Source: Thermoplasmata archaeon (lineage in GTDB: Archaea; Thermoplasmatota; E2; UBA202; JdFR-43). Taken from it: a stretch of 23,856 nt of DNA. Position numbers and translations under genes: made by a program. Shown here one piece after another: positions 15,355 through 23,500 of the stretch. The notes under the pieces were generated by a model. It was not told the origin of the DNA, did not search any database, and was given only the letters and a program-made list of their open reading frames with translations. The stretch spans positions 1 through 23,856 of the forward strand of contig JAGGSX010000214.1 of assembly GCA_021158865.1 (NCBI GenBank), written 5' to 3'. Positions within the stretch are counted from its first letter, which is position 1, and each line of letters begins with the position of its first letter.

Positions 15355-15897
15355 ATGAAAGCTCCAATTGAAGTGAGAGAAGTTAATATTCCAGAAGGTG
15401 TTAAGATAGAGGTTAATGATGGAAAGATAATTGTAGAAGGAGCCAAAGGAAAATTGGAAAGAATTTTGCATCATCCAAAAGTTGAAATTAAGAAGGAAGG
15501 AAATAAAGTTGTTATAAAAGCTGAAATGCCAAAGAGAAATGAAAAGGCATTGGTAGGAACATTTGCAGGGCATATAAAAAACATGATAAAAGGCGTTAGC
15601 AAGGGCTTTACATATAAAATGAAAATTGTTTACTCACACTTTCCGATAAAAGCAAGTGTAAAGAAAAATGAATTTATAATAGAAAATTTTCTTGGAGAGA
15701 AATCTCCGAGAAAAGCAAAGCTTTTTGGAAATGTCAAGGTCAGTATTAAAGGAAGCGATGTGATAATAGAAGGGATAAACAGGGAAGAGGTTGGACAGAC
15801 GGCGGCAAATATTGAAAGAGCTACAAGGGTAAGAAATAAAGATGTAAGAGTATTTCAGGATGGAGTATATATAGTTGATAAAGATAAAGGTGCATAA
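15355..15897 (+). CDS. rpl6: 50S ribosomal protein L6
   Basis: L6 lies near the factor-binding site of the large subunit. The 180-residue protein has two repeated beta-alpha domains and the family blocks VGTFAGHIKNMIKGVSKGF, YSHFPIKASVK, NFLGEKSPRKAKLFG and VGQTAANIERATRVRNKDVR, ending VFQDGVYIVDK. AGGTG lies five bases before the ATG, and only 8 nt separate it from S8. Length is normal for archaea. Confidence 0.97.
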   Translation: MKAPIEVREVNIPEGVKIEVNDGKIIVEGAKGKLERILHHPKVEIKKEGNKVVIKAEMPKRNEKALVGTFAGHIKNMIKGVSKGFTYKMKIVYSHFPIKASVKKNEFIIENFLGEKSPRKAKLFGNVKVSIKGSDVIIEGINREEVGQTAANIERATRVRNKDVRVFQDGVYIVDKDKGA

Positions 15898-15898
15898 A

Positions 15899-16345
15899 AT
15901 GGATGCAGAGGAAATACGGGAAGAAGAGATACAAGAGAAGGAAGAAAAAGCAATCATTAAAATAAAGCCTGAAATTGATGAAAAAATAAAAAAATTGATG
16001 CAAGAAAGAAAGAAAAAGCCAGAATTTTTGAGACAGCAGTGGTGGGCATATAAAAGAATTGATAAAAATTGGCGCCGCCCCCGCGGGAGACATTCAAAGC
16101 TGCGCCGCCATTATGGTTATCGCCCCCCATTGCCGAGGATAGGATATTCTTCCCCAAAAAAAGTTCGTGGGTTGCATCCTTCTGGATTTAGAGAGGTTAT
16201 GGTTTATAATGTTGATGGATTGGAAAATATAGATGTAAAAAAAGAAGCTATAAGAATTGCTCATGGTGTGGGAAAGAAAAAGAGGCATGAAATAATTGCG
16301 AAAGCTGATGAAATGGGTATAAGAGTGCTTAACAGGGTGTTATAA
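15899..16345 (+). CDS. rpl32e: 50S ribosomal protein L32e
   Basis: This archaeal/eukaryotic-specific large-subunit protein has 148 residues. The conserved core reads FLRQQWWAYKRIDKNWRRPRG, then HSKLRRHYGYRPP, IGYSSPKKVRGLHPSGF, and an archaeal tail GVGKKKRHEIIAKADEMGI. The first 45 residues are a charged, Glu/Lys-rich helical extension. I start at the ATG at 15899, one base after the L6 stop, with AGGTG seven bases upstream; a TTG at 15875 would add eight residues out of the L6 3' end. The stretch around 16070-16130 switches to CGC, CCC and GCC-type codons, unlike the rest of the gene. Confidence 0.96.
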   Translation: MDAEEIREEEIQEKEEKAIIKIKPEIDEKIKKLMQERKKKPEFLRQQWWAYKRIDKNWRRPRGRHSKLRRHYGYRPPLPRIGYSSPKKVRGLHPSGFREVMVYNVDGLENIDVKKEAIRIAHGVGKKKRHEIIAKADEMGIRVLNRVL

Positions 16346-16794
16346 TGTTAAGAACACAAAGAAGGCTTGCTGCTGACTTACTGAAATGCGGAAAAAACAG
16401 GGTTTGGATAGACCCAGAAAATATAGAAGAAGTTGAGAAAGCAGTTACCAGAAGAGATGTTGAAAATTTGATAAGACAGGGACTCATAAAAGCTAAAAAG
16501 AAGAAAGGAAATTCAAGGGGAAGAATAAGAGAAGTATTGATTAAAAAGGCAAAGGGACACAGAACAGGGCACGGCTCAAGGAAAGGAAAGGCTACGGCAA
16601 GATTTCCAAGAAAAAGAAGATGGATAAAAACAATTCGTCCAATAAGGGCTTATTTACGCGAGCTTAGAGATAAAGGTTTAATAGATAGAAAGATATATAG
16701 GCTCTATTACAGGCGGGCTAAGGGAGGGCAATTCAAAAATAAGGCTCATCTTAAAATGCATCTGACCATGGAAGGAATATTGAAAGAGGAATAA
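16345..16794 (+). CDS. rpl19e: 50S ribosomal protein L19e
   Basis: An archaeal/eukaryotic large-subunit protein of 149 residues, very basic. Recognisable blocks are LRTQRRLAADLLKCGKNRVW, IDPENIEEVEKAVTRRDV, the glycine-arginine loop KGHRTGHGSRKGKATARFPR, and YRLYYRRAKGGQFKNKAHLK. Length is normal. Its ATG overlaps the L32e stop by one base (TAATG), with GGGTG upstream. Confidence 0.97.
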   Translation: MLRTQRRLAADLLKCGKNRVWIDPENIEEVEKAVTRRDVENLIRQGLIKAKKKKGNSRGRIREVLIKKAKGHRTGHGSRKGKATARFPRKRRWIKTIRPIRAYLRELRDKGLIDRKIYRLYYRRAKGGQFKNKAHLKMHLTMEGILKEE

Positions 16795-16795
16795 A

Positions 16796-17278
16796 ATGCA
16801 ATATAAAAGGAGAAGAGAAAGAAAAACGAATTACAAAAAAAGATTTGCATTACTCAAATCAAAGAAGACAAGAATAGTTGTGAGAAAATCAAATAAAAAT
16901 TTTAGAATTCAATTTATTAATTATAAACCAGATGGAGATTTTATTTTGCTTTCATCGATGGGAAGTGATTTGAAAAATTATGGATGGGATGGAAGTTATT
17001 CAAACACTCCTTCTGCATATTTAGCAGGATTTTTGGCTGGAAAGAAAGCAATTAAAAAAGGCATAAATGAAGGCATTTTAGATATCGGGCTCAACTCGCC
17101 GCGTAAAGGCGCAAAAATATTTGCGGCTTTAAAAGGTGTTGTTGATGCTGGCGTGAAGATTCCTTATAGTGAGGACATTATTCCTTCTGATGAAAGGCTA
17201 CATGGAAAACATATTGATGAAAGTTTGGTTAGCAAAGTTGAAGAAGTTAAGAAAAAAATAGAGGAAGAATATGGCTGA
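16796..17278 (+). CDS. rpl18: 50S ribosomal protein L18
   Basis: L18 binds 5S rRNA. The 160-residue protein is of the long archaeal type: YKRRRERKTNYKKRFALLKS, TRIVVRKSNKN, YGWDGSYSNTPSAYLAGFLA with GKKA, LDIGLNSPRKGAKIFAALKG, and a C-terminal IPSDERLHGKHI. A GAGG box precedes the ATG, which follows the L19e stop by one base. Its 3' end overlaps S5 by 8 nt. Confidence 0.97.
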   Translation: MQYKRRRERKTNYKKRFALLKSKKTRIVVRKSNKNFRIQFINYKPDGDFILLSSMGSDLKNYGWDGSYSNTPSAYLAGFLAGKKAIKKGINEGILDIGLNSPRKGAKIFAALKGVVDAGVKIPYSEDIIPSDERLHGKHIDESLVSKVEEVKKKIEEEYG

Positions 17279-17906
17279 GGAATGGATTCCAAAGACAAGA
17301 TTGGGAAAATTGGTTGCGAAAGGCGAAATAACTTCGATGAGTGAAGCATTGAAAAGCGGTTATCCTCTAAAAGAAGTTGAAATCGTAGATGCTTTGCTCT
17401 CAGAAGTGGAGGATCAGGTATTAGACGTAAATATGGTTCAGCGAATGACCGATTCTGGCAGAAGAACAAAATTCAGGGTTGTCGTTGCAGTTGGAAATAA
17501 AGATGGATTTGTTGGGATAGGAATTGCAAAAGATAAGGAAGTTGGTATGGCAATAAGAAAAGCAGTAGAAAATGCAAAAATTAATATAATAGAAGTTAAA
17601 CGAGGATGTGGTTCATGGGAATGTGGCTGTGGTATGCCCCATAGTTTGCCTTTTAGAGTGGAAGGGAAAAGTGGTTCCGTAAGAGTAATTTTAAAACCAG
17701 CTCCTAAAGGTGTTGGGCTTGCTGTTGGGAATGTTGCAAAAGTTGTTCTGGGGCTTGCTGGCGTGAAGGATGTATGGGGTTCCACAAAAGGAGAGACAAG
17801 AACAACAATAAATTATGCAAAAGCTGTTTATAATGCCCTTAAAAATACCTCAGTATATAAATCTCCAGATGAGATGAGAAAGAAGATTGGAATTGGTGGC
17901 TCATAA
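17271..17906 (+). CDS. rps5: 30S ribosomal protein S5
   Basis: S5 sits at the mRNA entry side of the small subunit and helps fidelity. The 211-residue protein has the archaeal N-terminal extension (EWIPKTRLGKLVAKGEI), the S5 double-stranded RNA-binding-like domain with TKFRVVVAVGNKDGFVGIGI, the archaeal Cys-rich loop RGCGSWECGCGMPHS, and the C-terminal domain with LKPAPKGVGLAVGNVAKVVL and VKDVWGSTKGETRTTIN. GAGG precedes the ATG, which lies inside the L18 3' end. Length is normal. Confidence 0.97.
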   Translation: MAEEWIPKTRLGKLVAKGEITSMSEALKSGYPLKEVEIVDALLSEVEDQVLDVNMVQRMTDSGRRTKFRVVVAVGNKDGFVGIGIAKDKEVGMAIRKAVENAKINIIEVKRGCGSWECGCGMPHSLPFRVEGKSGSVRVILKPAPKGVGLAVGNVAKVVLGLAGVKDVWGSTKGETRTTINYAKAVYNALKNTSVYKSPDEMRKKIGIGGS

Positions 17907-18304
17907 TGTATGCAGTTGTAATGATAAGAGGAACAATAAATGCAAGCAGGCAGATAAAAGATACATTAAAAATGCTGAATTTACATCGCATTAACAATTG
18001 CACGCTTATTCCTGAAAAAGCAAGTTATAAAGGCATGTTGCAAAAAGTTAAGGATTATGTAACGTGGGGAGAAGTAGATGAAGAAGTTGTGAAAATATTG
18101 CTCAATAAAAATGGTGTTGAAAATGTTGAAGAAGCAATGAAGAAATTGAGGGAAGGAGAGAAGCTGAAGAACATAACAAAACCATATTTTAGTTTGCCAC
18201 CTCCAAAAAAAGGTTATAAAAGCATTAAAAAGCCATTTACAATGGGAGGTTCATCAGGTTATAGAGGGGAAAAAATAAATGAACTTATAAAGAGGATGTT
18301 ATGA
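17906..18304 (+). CDS. rpl30: 50S ribosomal protein L30 (long archaeal form, somewhat short)
   Basis: The 132-residue protein has the L30 core MYAVVMIRGTINASRQIKDT, LNLHRINNCTLIPE, and the archaeal C-terminal extension that includes PYFSLPPPKKGYKSIKKPF and a final GEKINELIKRM. Typical archaeal L30 proteins have about 150 residues, so some loop sequence is missing here. The ATG overlaps the S5 stop by one base (TAATG) and GGTGG lies upstream. Its stop overlaps L15 as ATGA. Confidence 0.94.
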   Translation: MYAVVMIRGTINASRQIKDTLKMLNLHRINNCTLIPEKASYKGMLQKVKDYVTWGEVDEEVVKILLNKNGVENVEEAMKKLREGEKLKNITKPYFSLPPPKKGYKSIKKPFTMGGSSGYRGEKINELIKRML

Positions 18305-18666
18305 AGCAAAAGACAAAAAAATATAGGGGATTAAGAACATTTGGCAGAGGTTCGAGAAAGAAAGGAAGAGGAGCTGGCAACAGGGGCGGCGTCGGCTTTG
18401 CGGGGGCTGGAAAGCATAAACATTTGAAATCAAGATGGGGAATGCATGGATTTACAAGACATGCTGTTGTTAATGAAAAAAAGGTTATCAATGTTGAAGA
18501 ATTGAAAAAATTTGAAGGGGATGAAATAAATTTAAATGAGTTGGGATATCAAAAGTTGCTGGGTTCGGGGAATATAGACAAAGCTATTAAAGTATATGTT
18601 AAAGAAGCAAGTTCAAAGGCGGTAGAAAAAATAAAGAAAGCAGGTGGAGAAGTGATAGTGGGATAA
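18301..18666 (+). CDS. rpl15: 50S ribosomal protein L15 (short form)
   Basis: L15 is a central large-subunit assembly protein. The N-terminal RNA-contacting tail is clear: RTFGRGSRKKGRGAGNRGG, then GFAGAGKHKH and WGMHGFTRH. The C-terminal domain ends KVLGSG-like LLGSGNIDKAIKVYVKEAS and VEKIKKAGGEVIVG. At 121 residues it is shorter than the 145-165 usual in archaea; comparison from memory with the Haloarcula protein places the missing 20 or so residues between the ELKKF and KLLGSG parts, and the C-terminal tail is also absent. It shares ATGA with L30 and ends one base before secY. Confidence 0.94.
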   Translation: MKQKTKKYRGLRTFGRGSRKKGRGAGNRGGVGFAGAGKHKHLKSRWGMHGFTRHAVVNEKKVINVEELKKFEGDEINLNELGYQKLLGSGNIDKAIKVYVKEASSKAVEKIKKAGGEVIVG

Positions 18667-18667
18667 T

Positions 18668-20200
18668 ATGGCTGAGGAGAAAAGCAAACTATATTTATTA
18701 AAACCTCTGGCAGAGAGATGGCCCGCCATTAAAAAACCGAAAGGGCATGTCCATTTCAGGTCAAAAATAATGTGGACTGGATTGATGCTCGTTTTATATT
18801 ATATTTTAACACAGGTAATGATATATGGTTTAGCCCCAAACACCTTGGATATGTTTTCTGGCTATAGAGCAATAATGGCTGGTGCAAGTGGAAGTATAGT
18901 TCATTTAGGTATAGGTCCAATAGTTACAGCTTCAATTATATTGCAATTGTTTGTTGGGGCAAAATTGATAAAATTGGATTTACAGGATGAAGAAGACAGA
19001 GCATTATATCAGGGAGTTCAGAAAGTTTTGGTTGTCATAATGATTTTGGTTGAAGCTTTACCTCAGGTCTTTGGATATTTAAGCCCGAGCGATGCTTTTA
19101 TTCATGCTGTTGGAAGCGGAACGGCAAGAGGATTGATAGTTTTGCAACTATTGATAGGAGGGCTTATAGTATTCTGGATGGATGAATTGATATCAAAATG
19201 GGGAATTGGTTCCGGTATATCATTATTCATAGCGGCAGGTGTTTCAGAAGCTGTTATAACTGGTTCTATAAACTGGCTTCCCTATACTAAAGGAGTTCCT
19301 ATGAGCATAACAAATCCACCAGTTGGTGTAATTCCAAAAACAATTTATCTAAGCACGCACATGAATTTGGGTCAGCTTGTGGGTGGAGGCTTTGAAAAGA
19401 TATTCATTTCTCCTCCAAATCCCGTTGTTGCTTTAATTGGAACAATTGTTATATTTTTATTCGTTGTCTATGCAGAATCATCTCGCGTTGAATTGCCTCT
19501 GGCTCATGGTCGTGTTAGAGGAGCAAGGGGAAGATATCCTCTTCGCTTGATGTATGCATCAAATATTCCCGTTATACTGATGGCTGCCCTGCTTGCAAAT
19601 CTCAACATGTTTGCCCTGCTATTTTACACACGCCTTCAGAATGTTCCTTTAATTGGTCATGCATGGTGGATTGGTAAATATTTGCCAGGCTCGACACAGC
19701 CGGTGGCAGGCGGAATGTGGTATCTGACAAGGCCTAACGGGCTTTACTCATGGTTATTTCCTATAATAGAACCAAGTTATCGGGGTTATTTATATGGTCA
19801 TGCTGCATGGCAGATGGGTTTAAAAATAATAGTATATACAACTGTATTTTTGATTGGCTGTATATTCTTTGGAAAATTCTGGATTGAAACAACTAATATG
19901 GGACCTGAAGCAGTTGCAAGGCAAATTCAGAGTTCAGGAATGCAGATACCCGGATTTAGGCGTGACCCAAGGGTTCTGAAAAAAGTTCTTGCAAGATACA
20001 TACCTGCTTTAACAATATTAAGCTCTGCCATTGTTGGAGCTCTGGCAGTTGCTGCAAATTTAATAGGAACTGCTGGCAATACAACAGGAACAGGTTTATT
20101 GCTTACAGTGGGTATTGTTATAAGATTATATGAACAAATAGCAAAAGAGCAGGCTGTAGAAATGCATCCTGTATTGAGAAAATTCTTGGGGATGGAATGA
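18668..20200 (+). CDS. secY: protein translocase subunit SecY
   Basis: SecY forms the protein-conducting channel of the Sec translocon in the plasma membrane, together with SecE and Sec61-beta. The 510-residue protein has about ten membrane helices, the archaeal N-terminus PLAERWPAIKKPKGHVHFRSK, helix 2 with GIGPIVTASIILQL, FWMDELISKWGIGSGISLFI, the cytoplasmic loop with ESSRVELPLAHGRVRGARGR, and the helix 10 region with GTGLLLTVGIVIRLYEQI. It is complete and slightly longer than many, with extra sequence in the external loop around residues 325-380. Its stop overlaps adkA as ATGA, the usual archaeal gene order. Confidence 0.97.
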   Translation: MAEEKSKLYLLKPLAERWPAIKKPKGHVHFRSKIMWTGLMLVLYYILTQVMIYGLAPNTLDMFSGYRAIMAGASGSIVHLGIGPIVTASIILQLFVGAKLIKLDLQDEEDRALYQGVQKVLVVIMILVEALPQVFGYLSPSDAFIHAVGSGTARGLIVLQLLIGGLIVFWMDELISKWGIGSGISLFIAAGVSEAVITGSINWLPYTKGVPMSITNPPVGVIPKTIYLSTHMNLGQLVGGGFEKIFISPPNPVVALIGTIVIFLFVVYAESSRVELPLAHGRVRGARGRYPLRLMYASNIPVILMAALLANLNMFALLFYTRLQNVPLIGHAWWIGKYLPGSTQPVAGGMWYLTRPNGLYSWLFPIIEPSYRGYLYGHAAWQMGLKIIVYTTVFLIGCIFFGKFWIETTNMGPEAVARQIQSSGMQIPGFRRDPRVLKKVLARYIPALTILSSAIVGALAVAANLIGTAGNTTGTGLLLTVGIVIRLYEQIAKEQAVEMHPVLRKFLGME

Positions 20201-20748
20201 GCATAGCCATTATAGCTGGTATACCCGGAGCTGGAAAAACGACGGTTATGAATGAAGCTATTAAAAGGAAGAATATAAAAGTAATAAACTATGGAGATGT
20301 CATATTTGAAATTGCGAAAGAAAAAAAGCTTGTCAATCATAGAGATGAATTACGAAAGCTGCCATTTGATATTCAGAGGAATATGCAAATTGAAGCGGCA
20401 AAAAAGATAGCAAAAAATGAGAACGTTATTGTTGACACCCATTGCACCGTAAAAACTCCTTACGGTTATTTGCCAGGTTTACCCTATGATGTTTTAAATA
20501 TTTTGAAACCAGATAGAATAATTTTGGTTGAGGCAAATCCAGAGGAGATAGTTGCAAGGCGTTCAAAAGATGTGGATATAAGAATGAGAGACGAAGAAAG
20601 CAAAGAAGAAATGGAAGAGCATCAATTAATGAACAGAATTGCTGCAATGAGCTACGCCACCATTATTGGAGCTACTGTTAAAATAATTAAAAACAGACAG
20701 GGAAAAATAGAAAAAGCTGCTGAAGAAATAATAAAGGCACTGGAATAA
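20197..20748 (+). CDS. adkA: archaeal adenylate kinase
   Basis: The enzyme equilibrates ATP, AMP and ADP. This is the archaeal AdkA form, unrelated in detail to bacterial Adk. The 183-residue protein has the P-loop GIPGAGKTT (8-16), INYGDVIFEIAKE, RDELRKLPFDIQRNMQ, VDTHCTVKTPYGYLPGLP and the lid-side RRSKDVDIRMRDEES. Length is normal. It is the last gene of the ribosomal operon, coupled to secY by an ATGA overlap; a 79-nt gap with its own promoter follows. Confidence 0.96.
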   Translation: MSIAIIAGIPGAGKTTVMNEAIKRKNIKVINYGDVIFEIAKEKKLVNHRDELRKLPFDIQRNMQIEAAKKIAKNENVIVDTHCTVKTPYGYLPGLPYDVLNILKPDRIILVEANPEEIVARRSKDVDIRMRDEESKEEMEEHQLMNRIAAMSYATIIGATVKIIKNRQGKIEKAAEEIIKALE

Positions 20749-20795
20749 AATATCATGGAATGCATGAAGAAAGATTAAGAATAATATTTGAGCAA

Positions 20796-20806
20796 AAATA
20801 TTTTAA
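20796..20806 (+). promoter_or_regulatory. TATA box for the PGF-CTERM membrane protein gene
   Basis: AAATATTTTAA is centred about 26-27 nt before the ATG at 20828, the textbook distance for a leaderless archaeal transcript. It separates this gene from the ribosomal operon. Confidence 0.5.
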
Positions 20807-20827
20807 TAAAAATTGTTATAGCTTAGC

Positions 20828-21871
20828 ATGGATGAAGAAGATGACATACCAGAATTTGACGTAAAGGCTTTTAAAAAGAAGGAGAGGAGAAAGGCAAAAA
20901 CATCTATCATTTCATTTTTATTTGGAATAATCATTGCGCTGATTTGTAGATTTTTGTGGGTTAATATGGATGTTTCAATAAGATGGGCTCTAACATTTAT
21001 TTTCGCTCTTGCTTCTATTGGTTTCTTATGGAAAATCTTGCAAATTTTGAATGTAGACATAAGAGCTTTTGGAAAGAAAGAATGGCTTGGAAGCATTGCC
21101 TTCTATTTTTTCACATGGCTTGCCTTCTTTGTATTATTCATAAACCCGCCTTTTTATGATGCGTCGCCGCCTGAAATAAGCGTTGTTGTGCTTCCGTCAT
21201 TGCAGGAAGTTAATGAGAATGCTTCAATAATTGCGAAAATAACAGATAATGTTGGAGTAAAAGAAGCAAAAATAAATCTATCTGGTGAGCATTTAATGAA
21301 TAAATGGAATGGTGTTTATTCATATAATTATTCCAGTGACAAAGATATTCCTTTTAAAATAACTGCTATTGATAAAAACAATCACAAGGCAATTTATGAA
21401 GGTATGTTGCATTTCAGAAAAAATGTGATTTATATAGAAAAAAATGAAAGTAATATAAATGCTTCACATGAAATCAAAATATGGGTTATGAAAAATATAA
21501 GTATGGAGAAATTCAGGGTTTTTTATAAAATAAATGGTTATGAAATTAATGCAACATATAATGGAGAGAGTGGCAACTATTATATTTACAAAACAACACC
21601 TTCTTATGAAGGCTGGAAAGCTGGTGCAGAAAATAAAATAAGAATATATGCTGAAGTAATACATTATTTCCCAGGAATAAAAACAAAATTCTCATCTTAT
21701 GTTGTTGGAAATGAATATAAATTTGTTACTACAAACGATAGCAATATAGGGCAATTGAAATCCCCAGTTATAAAAGGTTTGCCAACTTCAGCCAACTTAA
21801 GAACACCAGGATTTGAATTGTTTGCAGTTGTCATAGCATTTGCAATAATATTATGGAGAAGAAAGAAATGA
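20828..21871 (+). CDS. membrane protein with Ig-like ectodomain and PGF-CTERM tail
   Basis: The function is unknown. The 347-residue protein starts with an acidic stretch and a basic cluster (KKKERRKAK), followed by three membrane helices (about 27-44, 51-72, 87-105). A long beta-rich external part follows: residues about 115-195 resemble an Ig-like repeat (ITDNVGVKEAKINLSG, ITAIDKNNHKAIYEG), and about 200-305 form a second beta-rich domain. Several N-x-S/T sites are present. The end is a tripartite sorting signal: TPGF (326-329), a hydrophobic helix, and WRRKK. This matches PGF-CTERM, which archaeosortase ArtA processes in other euryarchaea. I believe similar proteins occur beside adkA in relatives, but cannot check that. 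Its last 21 bases overlap pheT. Confidence 0.85.
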   Translation: MDEEDDIPEFDVKAFKKKERRKAKTSIISFLFGIIIALICRFLWVNMDVSIRWALTFIFALASIGFLWKILQILNVDIRAFGKKEWLGSIAFYFFTWLAFFVLFINPPFYDASPPEISVVVLPSLQEVNENASIIAKITDNVGVKEAKINLSGEHLMNKWNGVYSYNYSSDKDIPFKITAIDKNNHKAIYEGMLHFRKNVIYIEKNESNINASHEIKIWVMKNISMEKFRVFYKINGYEINATYNGESGNYYIYKTTPSYEGWKAGAENKIRIYAEVIHYFPGIKTKFSSYVVGNEYKFVTTNDSNIGQLKSPVIKGLPTSANLRTPGFELFAVVIAFAIILWRRKK

Positions 21872-23458
21872 CGCATCCATTTCAAAAGCAATAACAGGAT
21901 ATTCAAGGCTGAATTTTGTTATCACGTCTGGATTTATCTCACCAAAATAACCTATATGTTTGCCATTTACAATTATTGATGCACACCTGCCATCTATAAA
22001 TGAATGATGCTTTATTTCTTCAACATCCATTTTCAAGCCAAAATTTCTTAAAATTGCTTCAACTATTGATTTGCATTCAGTAAAATTTGTTTTTGCATCT
22101 ATCTTAACACCTGCAAGAATTTTCTTCTGCTGCATTTCTTGTATGACGTCTCCAAACTCATATATTTGTTGAGGCAAATCATTATGCTTATTCCGAGATA
22201 AAATTTCCAATAATGAAGGGATTAAAGAATACCTTATTATTGAATGATGCATTGATATAGGATTCTCTACTTCAACTGTTTTTCCTTTAATATTCATATC
22301 TTCAAATTCCTTTTTCTTACTTGAAAGTGTAAGCGTTAAAACTTCATTGAAACCAAGTCCAATCATTGTTCCATGAATCTTTCCATAATCAAAAGATTCA
22401 CCAAATGTTATTTCTTTTGGAAGAGAATCTGGAATGAGGTTATATCCATAACCTATTGCTATATCCTCAACAATATCTATTGGATGAAGTATATCCATAC
22501 GCCATGCTGGAGAAATGACTTTTGCAATGCTTCCATCAATTTTAACAGAATGGCCCATTTTTTCAAGGCATTTCTTGGCATCCACATCAATGCCAATTAT
22601 TTTTTTTATGTAAGAAAGCTTCACTTCTGTATGATATGGTGTCAAGTCAGGTGTTTTTTTTTCTTTGCCATTAATTATTTTTACCTGCTCCATGGCGCCG
22701 CCCCTCTCCGCCAATGAGGTTGCTATTATATTCATAGCATGCATGACGGCTTTTTCTTCTATTCCAGTGACATCTATGAAAATATTTTTTGTTTCTTCTG
22801 TAACAGCAGTAAGCTGACCATTTATTATTGGAGGAAAAGAAAGCACGTTTTCATTTTTATCAACAATTATAGGATATCTTTTTTTTCCTTTTAATAGATG
22901 AGCATAAGCTTTCCCTTTTTCATGTTTTTCAAGAATTTCATTTAAGTTCATTTCTTCGTTGCTTGCAAGAGGAACAAATTTTATTTCATTTGGATTAACC
23001 CCTTTATATGTGAAAGGTGGCACAACTTTATCAAAGTCATGAACTCCTATAGCCATTTTTTTCCTTTCTTTGCCAATAGAAAAATGCAGTTTTTCCTGCA
23101 AATCCATCAATGATGCAATGCTTTTGTCATTGAATTCAATGTTTCTTATCACGCATCCATATATGAATGGTCTCACCTGCTCAACACTTTCATCAACATA
23201 AATTTCCACCTTTGGCTCTGCAATCTTATATTTTTTCAATCCTTTTTCAATTCCAAGAAAATTTCTCATTGCTCTCGCAATACCTTCCACACTGAGCATA
23301 TCAGCTCTATCTGGAAAAATTTCGATGCTTATTTCATCCCCTGCCAATCTCTCGAGGCTGGCACCAATCATGGGTATTTTTTTTATTAATTCCTCTCTGC
23401 TCACATCCCTGCCAAGCAAAGAAATCATATCCCAATAATCAAATGTAACTACTGTCAT
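21851..23458 (-). CDS. pheT: phenylalanyl-tRNA synthetase beta subunit, archaeal type
   Basis: The beta subunit supports the catalytic alpha subunit and edits mischarged tRNA-Phe. The 535-residue protein has the archaeal N-terminus TVVTFDYWDMISLLG, EIFPDRADMLSVEGIARAM, the B3/4 region with VIRNIEF and GVHDFDKV, a B5 domain with PAWRMDILHPIDIVEDIAIG, and the catalytic-like C-terminal domain ending IGYFGEINPDVITKF. I start at the ATG at 23458, which gives the family N-terminus; an in-frame GTG at 23479 would add seven residues. pheS is not adjacent. The upstream gene is a CoA-ligase-type gene 42 nt away, and the 3' end overlaps the convergent membrane protein gene. Confidence 0.96.
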   Translation of the reverse strand: MTVVTFDYWDMISLLGRDVSREELIKKIPMIGASLERLAGDEISIEIFPDRADMLSVEGIARAMRNFLGIEKGLKKYKIAEPKVEIYVDESVEQVRPFIYGCVIRNIEFNDKSIASLMDLQEKLHFSIGKERKKMAIGVHDFDKVVPPFTYKGVNPNEIKFVPLASNEEMNLNEILEKHEKGKAYAHLLKGKKRYPIIVDKNENVLSFPPIINGQLTAVTEETKNIFIDVTGIEEKAVMHAMNIIATSLAERGGAMEQVKIINGKEKKTPDLTPYHTEVKLSYIKKIIGIDVDAKKCLEKMGHSVKIDGSIAKVISPAWRMDILHPIDIVEDIAIGYGYNLIPDSLPKEITFGESFDYGKIHGTMIGLGFNEVLTLTLSSKKKEFEDMNIKGKTVEVENPISMHHSIIRYSLIPSLLEILSRNKHNDLPQQIYEFGDVIQEMQQKKILAGVKIDAKTNFTECKSIVEAILRNFGLKMDVEEIKHHSFIDGRCASIIVNGKHIGYFGEINPDVITKFSLEYPVIAFEMDASFLSSP

Positions 23459-23500
23459 CCTTGCTAAATTTCTTATCACTATTTTACTTTATCGTTGCAA

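Noticed and set aside
20749..20827. Terminator after adkA
   Set aside because: There is A/T-rich sequence but no clear T-run or hairpin that I could separate from the next promoter.
1883..22725. Recurring GGCGCC-type words as a dispersed repeat or regulatory site
   Set aside because: They lie inside codons of conserved motifs in both orientations and are better explained by the local codon-use pockets.
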